From assembly GCA_963662155.1 (NCBI GenBank), contig OY759268.1:7812701-7876700 (forward strand): DNA of 64,000 bases, written 5' to 3'. The position numbers and the translations under genes were made by a program. The notes under the pieces were generated by a model. The model ran no database searches. It was given only the letters and a program-made list of their open reading frames with translations, and was not told the DNA's origin. Of this stretch, positions 10,311 to 22,790 are shown piece after piece. The stretch's first letter is position 1. The number at the start of each line of letters is the position of its first letter. The stretch comes from Lamellibrachia columna (Eukaryota > Annelida > Polychaeta > Sabellida > Siboglinidae).

Positions 10311-11160
10311 GGCAATATTGTTAATTGTTTTCTTGTAACTGTACCAATATTGTTAATTGTTTTCTTGTAACTGTACCAATATTGTTAATTGTTTTCTTGT
10401 AACTGTACCAATATTGTTAATTGTTTTCTTGTAACTGTACCAATATTGTTAATTGTTTTCTTGTAACTGTACCAATATTGTTAATTGTTTTCTTGTAACT
10501 GTACCAATATTGTTAATTGTTTTCTTGTAACTGTACCAATATTGTTAATTGTTTTCTTGTAACTGTACCAATATTGTTAATTGTTTTCTTGTAACTGTAC
10601 CAATATTGTTAATTGTTTTCTTGTAACTGTACCAATATTGTTAATTGTTTTCTTGTAACTGTACCAATATTGTTAATTGTTTTCTTGTAACTGTACCAAT
10701 ATTGTTAATTGTTTTCTTGTAACTGTACCAATATTGTTAATTGTTTTCTTGTAACTGTACCAATATTGTTAATTGTTTTCTTGTAACTGTACCAATATTG
10801 TTAATTGTTTTCTTGTAACTGTACCAATATTGTTAATTGTTTTCTTGTAACTGTACCAATATTGTTAATTGTTTTCTTGTAACTGTACCAATATTGTTAA
10901 TTGTTTTCTTGTAACTGTACCAATATTGTTAATTGTTTTCTTGTAACTGTACCAATATTGTTAATTGTTTTCTTGTAACTGTACCAATATTGTTAATTGT
11001 TTTCTTGTAACTGTACCAATATTGTTAATTGTTTTCTTGTAACTGTACCAATATTGTTAATTGTTTTCTTGTAACTGTACCAATATTGTTAATTGTTTTC
11101 TTGTAACTGTACCAATATTGTTAATTGTTTTCTTGTAACTGTACCAATATTGTTAATTGT
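10311..11160. repeat. 32-bp minisatellite, near-identical units
   Basis: Unit ACCAATATTGTTAATTGTTT plus TCTTGTAACTGT, about 26 units, and I see no internal difference except at the edges. Such homogeneity points to very recent expansion or gene-conversion-like turnover. One degenerate unit lies at the matching place in copy 1. Confidence 0.97.
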
Positions 11161-11427
11161 CGCTTTGTATTTAAAAAATATGTATTTTACGATGTCATTT
11201 ATTGTCACATCTGTTATCAAGAAATTCATAAAATGCCATTTACCGTTGAATTCCTTTTTTCCAAGTCAATAAATAAACACAACTTGTTCACAGACCACAC
11301 CAGAGTCTGTGTTGCTCACATTGGCCCATTATTATCTATGTGGGTGATTACGTCACCACTGTAAGCCAAACACTCTCAAATGTACACCACAGCAAATTAT
11401 ATTATTGTTATATAAAGTTCGCTCTCC

Positions 11428-12345
11428 GTGGTTATATTTAAGGACCTGTATATACAGGAGTTTGACTTGGTTTGTCTTAGTGAAACTAAAACTGATGCCA
11501 TTGAAGCTGATCTTCTTAAAAAATGTACACCTATTACAATGGAAAGAAAATGTAAGAAACATAAACATGGAGGTATCCATGGAATATGTGGACTAGTAAA
11601 GGAAAAGTACAGTAAATATATATGCACAGTTCAGGAAACATGCTCTGAAAATATAATGTGGCTCAAAGTAGACAAAGAAGCCTTTGGTCATGAGTTCATT
11701 CTAGGTGCATTGTACCTACCACATAAAGGCTCTATCTACTGTCACGATGAAATCTATGATAATGTTGCCAATGATGTTGCCATTAATTATATGTATGATG
11801 TACCAATACTTTTGATAGGTGATTTCAACTCTAGGACAGGAATTATAGAAGACTTCATTTCTATTGATGATGTTGTAGCAACTACATGTGGCATAGAATT
11901 AGCTAAAAATGATATTTTTTAATCAAAACACAAACTGGAATGCCTAGGGATCACAACAGAAATATACAACCTAGACAAAGTTGTAAACGACAATGGCTAT
12001 AAACTCATTGAATTGTGTAAACGCCTGGATATGAAAATAATCAATGGAAGGTTTGGTAATGATCAGGGTGTTGGTGATTTCAGCTGTCATAATGCTTCAG
12101 GTAAAAGTGTAGTTGACTATGCCATAGCATCCACTCCCCTTTTTTCAAAACTAATAAATTTTCAAATTGATACCTTTGATAAATGCTTGTCTGGTGTGCA
12201 TACTCCCATATGGGTGACACTAAAATTTGATGGAAAAACCCAGAATTGCCAAGTTACTGATAATGTAGTAAATGTCATGGTTAACACCAACGAATATTAT
12301 AAGCACAAGATGGAAGCCAGAAAAAGCAGGAGAATACAAAACTAA
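11428..12345 (+). pseudogene. LINE family 1 endonuclease domain (broken)
   Basis: Two consecutive frames hold apurinic-endonuclease motifs: LVCLSETKTD (catalytic Glu), ILLIGDFNSRTG (GDFN with catalytic Asp/Asn), then in the next frame KSVVDYAIAS (the S..DY motif). In a working element this domain nicks target DNA to prime reverse transcription. A stop near 11920 separates the parts. The first few residues come from flanking DNA, so the true start is lost. Confidence 0.85.
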
Positions 12346-12714
12346 TTTCAATGAACAGAACATTGCTAATTTAGAAGCCAAACTAGAAAGTGTTGAACTA
12401 AATTCCCTATCACAGAGGGAAATGGATGGTCTGGTGAAAGATATATGTGACATATATTTAACTACTGCAAAGAATACTGGTATTTGCAAAGAACCAACAT
12501 ATATAACACATCATAATAAAACAACAGAGACTAACCATGTAAATAACAAAACGTGGTTTAATGAAGAATGCCGAACAAAGAGAACAGAATATTTGAGAGC
12601 TAAAGGTAGACTAAAGAAAATTAAAAGTGATGAAGGAAAAAACAGAGCTAAGAGAAATGGCTAGTGGCTATAAACGCTTTATAAATAAAAACATCAAAAT
12701 GTTACTATAAACAA

Positions 12715-14275
12715 TTGCACCAAAACTTGCGAAAGCTAAAACATAGTAAGCCTGCAGAATACTGGGACATACTTAATAAAGCAAGTAACAGCAAAGACAA
12801 ATTTGGACATATTTCACTGGATACATTTATGAGCCACTTTGAAAAACTTGGTGAAAAACCTGAAAGGGAAACAACCACAGTGGCTAGTGAGATACCTTTT
12901 GATCCAAAAAAGATTATGCAGTCAATCAATGAACACATAAATAGACCATTCACGCAAGATGAAGTAGTAACTTTAATCAAAAAACTTATAAACAAGAAGG
13001 CATGTGGTATTGATAATGTTATAAACGAACACTTGAAAAACAGCCCCACAGAACTAATTGTACTTATTGTTAAAATGTTTAATCTAGTTCTATTATCTGG
13101 CATTGTGCCAACTGACTGGTGCATTGGGATCATTAAGTCCATTTACAAAAAGAAGGGGTCAATAGATGACCCAAACAACTATCGTGGCATTACATTATTA
13201 AGCTGCATAGGCAAGTTGTTTACAGCCTCCATTAATACGAGACTGACGACATACCTAGATGAAGCAAGTATCATAGGTGAAGAACAGGCAGGGTTCAGAG
13301 AGGGGTATTCTACCATTGATCATATATTCGCTTTACACTCATTGGTTGAATTGTATTTGTCTCGCCGCAAAAGGATTTATTGTGCCTTCATCGATTATAA
13401 AAAAGCATTTGATCTAGTAGACAGATCCTCACTGTGGTCCAAGCTAATTTCTTGTGGTATTAATGGCAATGTGTTGAAGGTTATATACAACATGTATGAA
13501 AATGCTAAGTCATGTGTAAAACAGGGCAAGGCCCTGTCAGATTTCTTCTCATGTGAAGTTGGTGTGCGGCAAGGAGAAAACTTGTCTCCTTTGTTATTTG
13601 CTATTTACCTTAATGATTTTTAACACTCAGTTAGCTGTAATTACAAGGGACTTCACATGCTGACTGGTGAAATTCATAACAACCTTTGTGATGATGATGT
13701 AGAAGTTTTCTTGAAAATGTATGTTTTACTTTATGCTGATGACACTATTGTTATGGCAGAAACACCTGATGATTTACAGTCTGCCTTAAATGCTGCATGT
13801 GATTATTGCCAAATGGCACCTAACTGTTAATAGCAGTAAAACGAAGGTCATTATTTTCTCACGTGGAAAGGTCAGATCACACCCAGACTTCTTGTTTGGA
13901 CAAAATAAACTAGAGGTAACTGATAGTTACATATATTTGGGAACCAATCTAAACTGTAATGGACTGTTTAACAAAGCCATAACGAAACAAGTTAACCAAG
14001 CTAGGCGTGCAATGTTCAACCTCACAACTAAAGCAAGGAAACTAGCTTTACCTATAGACATACAGCGTGAGCTGTCTGACCAGCTTGTAATGCCAATTTT
14101 ACTATACGGTAGTGAAATATGGGGTTTTCAAAATCTAGACCAGATTGAGAGATTCCATAAAAAATTCTTGAAAAGACTAAAACTGAATAGGAGCAGAGCA
14201 AATTGTATGGTATATGGAGAAGTTGGCAGGCAAAATGTGACAGCAGTTATAGAAAAGAGAATGATAAACTTTTGA
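12715..14275 (+). pseudogene. LINE family 1 reverse transcriptase (broken)
   Basis: RT motifs in order: IYKKKGSIDDPNNYRGITLL (motif 0/1), FIDYKKAFDLVDR (motif A, catalytic Asp), GVRQGENLSPLLFAIYLNDF (motif B). After a stop at 13621-13623 comes LYADDTIVMAE near 13731 (motif C, YADD), then a thumb region with LYGSEIWGF in yet another frame. The catalytic residues are all present but in separate frames, so the copy is dead. Confidence 0.9.
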
Positions 14276-14587
14276 ATACATTTAATTGAAGGCAAACAAA
14301 GCAAGCTATCTAATATTATGTTCAGGCTTATGAAAAGTCTCCACGCCACAGGTGATTTTAAATCAAAATGGACTCTAAAAATTAAGAGTATCATTGATGG
14401 ATGCAGACTAACTAACATGTGGCATGATGATAGTATTGTAAATATAAAATGGTTGAAACATAACTTTGAACTCAAGATGAAAGATATTAATATACAAACA
14501 TGGCACAGTGAAATTCATGCAAATAGGCTATGTTCAAATTACAGAATATTAAAAGATTAAGTAGGTTTCGAGAAGTATTTAACATAT

Positions 14588-14902
14588 TTGAGCCCAACTG
14601 ACAGAATCAATTTATGTAAATTTCACTGTGGAAATCACAAATTACCTATTTCTGTTGGTCGTTATCTCCCAGGAAATGCTCAGAGGCTATGTCACTTATG
14701 CAACACTGGGGACCAAGGTGATGAATATCATTATGTACTCCTATGTCCATCTCTAATGGAAGAAAGATCGAAATACATAAAAAGATACTTCATAATCAGA
14801 CCTAATACTCTGAAAATTAACCAGCTGTTCAATGAACACAATGTGAAACAGCTGAGAGATCTGTCCAGATTTATTAAAATAATCAAGACAAAGTATGTCT
14901 AA
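14588..14902 (+). pseudogene. LINE family 1 C-terminal zinc-knuckle region
   Basis: Contains CHLCNTGDQGDEYHYVLLCP, a CX2C...HX4C pattern common at the C-terminus of I/Jockey-like LINE proteins, and ends at a TAA shortly before the 3' UTR. In frame with no upstream part because of earlier breaks. Confidence 0.75.
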
Positions 14903-15636
14903 TTAACAAACTTCCTTATTAAAACAGTGAATTGTGTAGAAGTAGAATTGTAGCTTTTAGTTAATTTACTGTTCATATTATTACATACTTTAGTTCAAAT
15001 TGTGCAATATATACATAGTTTATTTTATTTTACATTACCTAAACTGCATATACTGATCAGATAGAAAATACTTTATCCAATAGTGTCAATAGATGTATTA
15101 TGCATTGTGACTAGATGATTTACATACTGTAAATATGTTTTATACAATATAGGTCCTAATGTATTGTAACCAGATGTTCTACTAAAATGTACTGTAGAGA
15201 GAAACTTCTCTCATACTCCGCAAGGGGTCTTAGGGAAATAAAAATCATTGTCATTGTCATTGTCACCTGCATAGGCTATAACCGTCATGCCTGACTGCAC
15301 ACAACACTACCCAGTATTCCATGGTTATATGTAAGGACCAGCATAGGCTATAACCGTCACACCTGACTGCACACAACTCTACTGGGTATTAGTCATAGAC
15401 AGTCGCAGCGTAGTATCAGGAAGTGTTTCATTTTACATTACAGGGTAACTACTGAAATAGTTTATATATTTGTCATTTTATTAAACACAGGGTTCCATTA
15501 AATCGATAAGCTGAACTATAAACAACATTGAGAATCCTATATTTACTAAGCCTTTATAAGTCAGGGGTATTCCTACTACCGATTAGTTCAGGCTTTGTTT
15601 GTATTTTTGAAGCGGCATTCCAAGTTGATGTTTTCC

Positions 15637-17527
15637 TTTTAAGTATATTATTATTATTCTACTGCAAGGGTTACATACTTTTAAGTATATTATTATTATT
15701 CTACTGCAAGGGTTACATACTTTTAAGTATATTATTATTATTCTACTGCAAGGGTTACATACTTTTAAGTATATTATTATTATTCTACTGCAATTGTTAC
15801 ATACTTTTAAGTATATTATTATTATTCTACTGCAATTGTTACATACTTTTAAGTATATTATTATTATTCTACTGCAATTGTTACATACTTTTAAGTATAT
15901 TATTATTATTCTACTGCAAGGGTTACATACTTTTAAGTATATTATTATTATTCTACTGCAAGGGTTACATACTTTTAAGTATATTATTATTATTCTACTG
16001 CAAGGGTTACATACTTTTAAGTATATTATTATTATTCTACTGCAAGGGTTACATACTTTTAAGTATATTATTATTATTCTACTGCAATTGTTACATACTT
16101 TTAAGTATATTATTATTATTCTACTGCAATTGTTACATACTTTTAAGTATATTATTATTATTCTACTGCAAGGGTTACATACTTTTAAGTATATTATTAT
16201 TATTCTACTGCAAGGGTTACATACTTTTAAGTATATTATTATTATTCTACTGCAATTGTTACATACTTTTAAGTATATTATTATTATTCTACTGCAATTG
16301 TTACATACTTTTAAGTATATTATTATTATTCTACTGCAATTGTTACATACTTTTAAGTATATTATTATTATTCTACTGCAAGGGTTACATACTTTTAAGT
16401 ATATTATTATTATTCTACTGCAATTGTTACATACTTTTAAGTATATTATTATTATTCTACTGCAATTGTTACATACTTTTAAGTATATTATTATTATTCT
16501 ACTGCAAGGGTTACATACTTTTAAGTATATTATTATTATTCTACTGCAAGGGTTACATACTTTTAAGTATATTATTATTATTCTACTGCAAGGGTTACAT
16601 ACTTTTAAGTATATTATTATTATTCTACTGCAAGGGTTACATACTTTTAAGTATATTATTATTATTCTACTGCAAGGGTTACATACTTTTAAGTATATTA
16701 TTATTATTCTACTGCAAGGGTTACATACTTTTAAGTATATTATTATTATTCTACTGCAATTGTTACATACTTTTAAGTATATTATTATTATTCTACTGCA
16801 ATTGTTACATACTTTTAAGTATATTATTATTATTCTACTGCAAGGGTTACATACTTTTAAGTATATTATTATTATTCTACTGCAAGGGTTACATACTTTT
16901 AAGTATATTATTATTATTCTACTGCAATTGTTACATACTTTTAAGTATATTATTATTATTCTACTGCAATTGTTACATACTTTTAAGTATATTATTATTA
17001 TTCTACTGCAATTGTTACATACTTTTAAGTATATTATTATTATTCTACTGCAAGGGTTACATACTTTTAAGTATATTATTATTATTCTACTGCAATTGTT
17101 ACATACTTTTAAGTATATTATTATTATTCTACTGCAAGGGTTACATACTTTTAAGTATATTATTATTATTCTACTGCAATTGTTACATACTTTTAAGTAT
17201 ATTATTATTATTCTACTGCAAGGGTTACATACTTTTAAGTATATTATTATTATTCTACTGCAATTGTTACATACTTTTAAGTATATTATTATTATTCTAC
17301 TGCAATTGTTACATACTTTTAAGTATATTATTATTATTCTACTGCAATTGTTACATACTTTTAAGTATATTATTATTATTCTACTGCAATTGTTACATAC
17401 TTTTAAGTATATTATTATTATTCTACTGCAATTGTTACATACTTTTAAGTATATTATTATTATTCTACTGCAATTGTTACATACTTTTAAGTATATTATT
17501 ATTATTCTACTGCAAGGGTTACATACT
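15637..17527. repeat. 42-bp minisatellite, 45 units of two types
   Basis: Unit TTTTAAGTATATTATTATTA plus TTCTACTGCA, then AGGG or ATTG, then TTACATAC. Two variants alternate in an irregular order (see findings). Copy 1 has a single unit at 7562-7605 inside the same flanks. The 42-base unit leaves long hydrophobic frames open in two registers, but these are artefacts. Confidence 0.97.
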
Positions 17528-17717
17528 TTCGCTAAAGATACAATTGCATCATTTAAACAAACCGAGAGAGATACAGTGTTTGAGCCAGGATTTGAAATTT
17601 AGGGGACACATGTCTCCCCCTCTTTAAAAAAGTGAGACATTCAGTTTTAGGCTGAACCACTGATCAATATTTATAAATCAGTGGTGATCACAATTGATTT
17701 AACACACACAGTCACAC

Positions 17718-17790
<73 letters not shown>
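17718..17790. repeat. (TA)n microsatellite
   Basis: About 36 TA dinucleotides. Confidence 0.97.
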
Positions 17791-17794
<4 letters not shown>

Positions 17795-18260
17795 TAATTA
17801 TATATGGCACAGAGAAAAAATATTAATATTTTCTGTTGTTTGCTCAGAGTAAATTAAAATACCCAAGATGCAAGATTGAAGGGACAGCACTATTGATCAT
17901 TTTAAACACTAAGCATAATGATTGCAAAATATGCACCGCTGACCTGTGATTTGTTGCAGTGGCCAATGTAAAAAATACAACCTGAAACCTTAATGTATGT
18001 AAGATATATGGAGAGGCTGAAAGTCAACAAATGAATTACCATTTTTTCCATCTTTTATTTAGTCGGACAGATACTGTCACATAAACTGCATTTGCATGCT
18101 AGATCTGATTTTATCAAACAGTTTTGTTTGCTGTACTCACACTTTGCTGTAGAAACTGCTTGTTGATGAGGTACTAATTACATACTCAGTTGATGTACAG
18201 CCACCCAGTATAGGTGAGATTTATTAACCCTTTCACAATCATTAATGCCATCACCAGTCC
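17791..18260. other. Unassigned AT-rich DNA
   Basis: No coding or RNA signal recognised. It may be the remainder of the hAT element that ends at 18261. Confidence 0.3.
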
Positions 18261-18611
18261 CTAACAAGAGTGCCTTTCCTTCACCTTCCAGAAGGCTGCC
18301 AGGAACTCAACATAATTGAATTCTCGCCAGTGTGGGCCCTCTAGCTTGATTGTAGCAATTATGTTGAGTAGCTGACTAGACAACTTGAATCACAGCATGT
18401 TCTGTGCTGAAAATCCACGTTCCACACCCACAGTATGGACTGGGAAGACCATTGCCATGGATGCCAGGATCACCAAGTTGGGGAATATGTCCTCGTGATG
18501 TGTACTGATGATGCTCCATAACACTGGAAGCGACTTTGAAGGAGAGTTATAGAACAATCTAAGCCGGACAATGTTGCCGAACAGATTCAAATGACGTGGC
18601 ATGGCTATCAA
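18261..18611 (-). pseudogene. hAT transposase C-terminal dimerisation domain relic
   Basis: The minus-strand frame reads FPNLVILASMAMVFPVHTVG then VERGFSAQN, the 'P.L..LA...L..P.ST...ERGFS..N' signature of hAT-family transposases and domesticated relatives. An in-frame TGA follows at once; beyond it the same frame goes on with LEGPHWREFNYVEFLAAFWK, the expected family continuation, and ends at TAG. The rest of the gene is missing, so this is a decayed copy. Confidence 0.75.
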
Positions 18612-19944
18612 GACAGTTATCCACCACGCTGCCCGGTTCTGATAACCACTATAGCGTCAATGTGCATTAATAATAATATCCGTTATGTGGCACAATTCAA
18701 TTCAATCTAAACAAATTATTAAAACATTTGTTTTGAGTGAAAATATTGAACATCTGAACCATGAATATTGAACATCTGAAGCATGTCGCACGAGTCGAGG
18801 AAACCGGCGGAATTCTTTTTTCATTTTACCACTTTATTCCAATTATTTCAATTTTTTTGTAACAACCAGGCTTGACATAGCGCTTTATAAAACACATATG
18901 CATATACTTGTATTGAACATATAACGTTAATGTAGTACATTTTTTTTCGTATATTTAACACATTTTAATTATTCCTACTTTTATGACAAGACTGGCTTGC
19001 CATACATCTACCACAAAATGGGCTATTATTGTCATGTGGCCAAGAACGAGACACGCGTCAGCAGACGCTCAATAATAATGTCTAGTAAGCATGCAAAATC
19101 AATTTATATCAAAGTACGTATATTTTAAACGAGTTTCATGTTTTATTATATATCAAAATATATTTTACTCAGACAAGACCCTGTATCGTTATTGTCGTTA
19201 ACAGACGCTGTAACTTCTCTAACGCGATATCATGCAAGATTTCAATGGGTCGAAAACTGGCGTGGGTCGAAAACTGCACCGGTAACTATACGTTGTAACG
19301 TGCACAAGTGCTGATTTGCTGTTGCATTACCTTAATAAACCTCAAATATATAATCGGTATAGCATATACATATAACAAATGTGTGCAATAGCATCTTAGT
19401 TCGGTTACCGTCTGGTTTTTTTGGTCTGCTGTGCGTGACCACATCGGCCAGCTGCAGTTCCCGTTTCGACGCCATTTTGCATGCGTAATCTAGATTGCTC
19501 ACTTTCCATCTGGCGGCGCCACTATCTGGGAAGCACGGCTAATTCCGTGATTGGACAACTGATCGGTGATGCCATAGGTAAATTCTAAGTGGTTGGGGGT
19601 AAATGTAAATGATTTTACAGTAATATTAGACGCTGTACAAGCATAAAAAACTGTATTTCACAATATAGCAGGTGTCGCTCCACTGATCAAAATGTGCGAT
19701 ATTTAAGATAATCATGCGACATCGGTGTCGCGTACTTTCCAAAAATATGAGACACTTGATAAATAAACGCGAGAATGTCGCAAAATCGCGTCCTAGCTCA
19801 AACACTGGAGATAACAGTTGACGCATAGCCCTAGCAACGGCAGCTTTTTGTATACTTAGAAATAGCATATTTTCTAACAGAGACATCGCAGCAAGACTGA
19901 ACGCCAGATTATATTGGTCCTTATAGGCTGATACTACCAATGGA
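18612..19944. other. Unassigned DNA, no gene seen
   Basis: AT-rich, with some palindromic words. No coding region recognised; the minus-strand frame at 19626-19988 has no recognisable motif. Confidence 0.3.
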
Positions 19945-20256
19945 TATCTATGGTGCGGAGGCTTGGAGGCTGCCACCATAGGAGGCACAATTTCTTGATA
20001 TTTTTAGATGTGTTGCCTGGCTCTCAGAGGTGCAGGCAGATTACAAAATATAAATATTAGAGAGGACACCTTCATCCCTGAAATCATGAGACACCGTAGA
20101 CTCAGGTGGTTTGTGCTCGTTTGTCGTCTGCCAAGAGTAAACATCGTCAGGCAAGCATTCAAACAAGATTTCTAAGGACATCGGAAGAGAGGAAGGCCAC
20201 TGAAGACGTGGAGTGACAACATTTCGGATTATGTCGAAAACAGTTATATTTGCTGA
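19945..20256 (+). pseudogene. Reverse transcriptase C-terminal relic
   Basis: The plus strand shows YGAEAWRL, then after stops and shifts RHRRLRWFVLVCRLP, and HRKRGRPLKTWSDNI at 20178-20222. These are the well-known 'YG.E.W...', 'RRRRLRWFGHV.R' and 'RKRGRP...W.D' motifs at the C-terminus of many LINE reverse transcriptases. At least two stops interrupt it. Confidence 0.75.
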
Positions 20257-20734
20257 CTGTCACCTTGCGTCCACCTGAAATGCATGAATGCGATTTACCA
20301 CACCTTGGATAAAGTATACCAGTGTATCACTGCCTTTTAGCGGAAATTTACTAAAATAAACAACCAATAACATGCACTGACAATATAACCACCAGCCATA
20401 CACATTTCACAGCCACCTACCGTCGATTCCCTGTGGTTCCTGGTCACAGAAACAAACATGACTGTTCCAGTCTACATCAAGAGGCTGTCTTGTGTAAACT
20501 GCTCCGTGGCGTTCTCCTGGGTGTCCTGATCTGTCATCATAAAACTGGCCAACATACACGACACACTCTACCCTGGCTGCGACCAGAGCTCGCCTGACCC
20601 AATTAACACGTGGTTATGTATTGTTCACTACCTCTACCGTGTGTACATAAGCTGGGTATTTTATCAATGCTAAAAATAGAATGCCTTATAAGATTCAAAC
20701 TTTGCATTGAGCAGTGTCTATTTATGTCTAGATA

Positions 20735-21721
20735 CAGTCGAGCCTCGTAATAACGCGGTGGTTGGGGTCCACGATTTTTGACCGCGCTGTAAGCGAGGTG
20801 CGTTAGGTGTCCTCAAATCTGCCACCAGGGAACTACTAAACAACAGTGATCGCCGCCCGCGGCACCAACTCCAAGAACGCTGTCGAAGCCCTGTGGCTGT
20901 GTGCTTACAGCATTGTCTTATACGGCAATGTGCAGTTTATGGAACTGATTAAACGAGTATACTAGCATCAACGTGTTTATTTTTAAATGTCACACCCTGT
21001 TGATTCTTGAACTGAATAAAACATGTACGTATACCATTTTGAAATAGATCTACTACCAATATATGCCTACGAATCAAAAATAATAACCTGGATCCGAGTA
21101 GCCGAAAACGTATATGATTTGACAAACGTAGTAAGTAAGCTGATAAAACGCAGAAAATGACAATAAGTAGAATTAATCATTGTTTCACTTCGCCTTTCAA
21201 TCGATCTCGACCGAAGCATAAAATTATTATGCACCACTTAACATCGATTCATATGCGGATGACGAATTCGTATTTTCGCGCACCTGTAGAGCCTTGGGTT
21301 AGGCTTAGGAATTTGGCATGTTGGTTTCGCTTCGCGAAAACGATTAAATTTACGATGTAATGGAACCATGTCATTTCACCCAAGTATTATGTTTGTATTG
21401 CATACTAAATGCATTTAAAACTGTTTATCTGATTCTTACGCGAGGCGTATTTGTGAATCTCGATTGCAATTTACAAACCGTCGTAGCAAAGCCAGCGACA
21501 GCGATTGATGTTGGCGACAGCGCATGACAAACAACACATTGATTCTCGTTAATTGACATTGTTCGCCTAATTGTTCTTGAGAATTGTCAAAGCAATTCTA
21601 AGTAGGCTTAAGCGGGCCCATTTGACATTTTCCCCTGGCGGCAGAAAATCGGGGTCCACGACCGACCGCGTTATGTCCGAATCCGCGTAATAAATGGGCG
21701 CGTTATAACGAGGCGCGACTG
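20735..21721. mobile_element. pogo/Tigger-like non-autonomous DNA transposon
   Basis: 987 bp between TA dinucleotides (20733-20734 and 21722-21723). Terminal inverted repeats: CAGTCGAGCCTCGTAATAAC at the left and the reverse complement of CAGTCGCGCCTCGTTATAAC at the right. TA target duplication and CAGTCGA..CTCGTTATAACG ends are typical of pogo/Tigger Tc1-mariner elements. No transposase frame inside. Inserted in duplication copy 2 only. Confidence 0.85.
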
Positions 21722-21884
21722 TACAAAGTACCGACACCCGTGGTTAATTACATTGTATTTTGGGCCCGGGTAAATCTTTCCTCCCATTGAAACTCCCTTC
21801 CTCCATGTCCCAACCACTTCCTTCATTATGCTTCCCTCTCCCATGAGAGGCGATATAAGGAATGTGAAGATTCCGACATGTCCA

Positions 21885-22790
21885 CCACTCTGCTGTCGAG
21901 ATAACCACTGGACGTTTTCATATTTGTGGGCCACTCTGCTATCGAGATAACCACTGGAAGTTTTCACATTTGTGGGCCACTCTGCTATCGAGACAACCAC
22001 TGGAAGCTTTCACATTTGTGGGCCACTCTGCTATCGAGATAACCACTGGAAGTTTTCACATTTGTGGGTCACTCTGCTATCGAGACAACCACTGGAAGCT
22101 TTCACATTTGTGGGCCACTCTGCTATCGAGATAACCACTGGAAGTTTTCACATTTGTGGGTCACTCTGCTATCGAGATAACCACTGGAAGCTTTCACATT
22201 TGTGGACCACTCTGCTATCGAGATAACCACTGGAAGTTTTCACATTTGTGGGTCACTCTGCTATCGAGATAACCAGTGGAAGCTCACATTTGTGGGCCAC
22301 TCTGCTATCAAGATAACCACTGGAAGCTTTGTGATAACTACTGGAAGGTTTCAGATTTGTGGGCCACTCTGCTATCGAGACAACCACTGGAAGCTTTCAC
22401 ATTTGTGGGCCACTCTGCTATCGAGATAACCACTGGACGTTTTCACATTTGTGGGCCACTCTACTATCGAGACAACCACTGGAAGCTTTTACATTTGTGG
22501 GCCACTCTGCTATCGAGATAACCACTGGAAGTTTTCACATTTGTGGGTCACTCTGCTATCGAGATAACCACTGGAAGCTTTCACATTTGTGGGCCACTCT
22601 GCTATCGAGATAACCACTGGAAGTTTTCACATTTGTGGGTCACTCTGCTATCGAGATAACCAGTGGAAGCTCACATTTGTGGGCCACTCTGCTATCGAGA
22701 TAACCACTGGAAGCTTTGTGATAACTACTGGAAGGTTTCAGATTTGTGGCCCACTCTGCCATTGATAATCATTGGGAGAATGATTCGGAT
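21885..22790. repeat. 46-bp minisatellite with higher-order structure
   Basis: Unit CTCTGCTATCGAGATAACCA plus CTGGAAGTTTTCACATTTGT and GGGCCA, about 19 units. A composite block holding a shortened unit (AGTGGAAGCTCAC) and a GATAACTACTGGAAGG unit occurs twice, 387 bp apart (22271 and 22658). Confidence 0.95.

Larger units (their letters stand above)
11446..15264 (+). mobile_element. Non-LTR retrotransposon (LINE family 1, I/ingi/Jockey-like)
   Basis: Contains an APE-type endonuclease part, a reverse transcriptase and a C-terminal CCHC-like knuckle, in that order on the plus strand. All are broken by stops and frameshifts (about 11920, 12345, 12664, 13623, 13790, 14275). It ends with AATAAAAATCATTGTC followed by repeated ATTGTC, a typical LINE tail. 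The duplicated flank (GGACC..GCATAGGCTATAACCG) shows the target. A 5'-truncated relative lies at 29681-30416. Exact clade is not certain. Confidence 0.9.
9975..21846. repeat. Segmental duplication 1, copy 2 (expanded and interrupted)
   Basis: Collinear with 5992-9080 but about 12 kb long. Extra material: 32-bp array (10311-11160), LINE (11446-15264), 42-bp array (15637-17527), a block with hAT and RT relics (about 17570-20270) and a pogo-like element (20735-21721). It lacks the 23-bp array of copy 1. Confidence 0.8.

Noticed and set aside
15528..17627. 699-residue and 602-residue open frames with 14-residue hydrophobic repeats (looks like a multi-pass membrane protein)
   Set aside because: They are two registers of the same 42-bp minisatellite with unit length divisible by three. 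The duplicate copy has only one unit and no gene.
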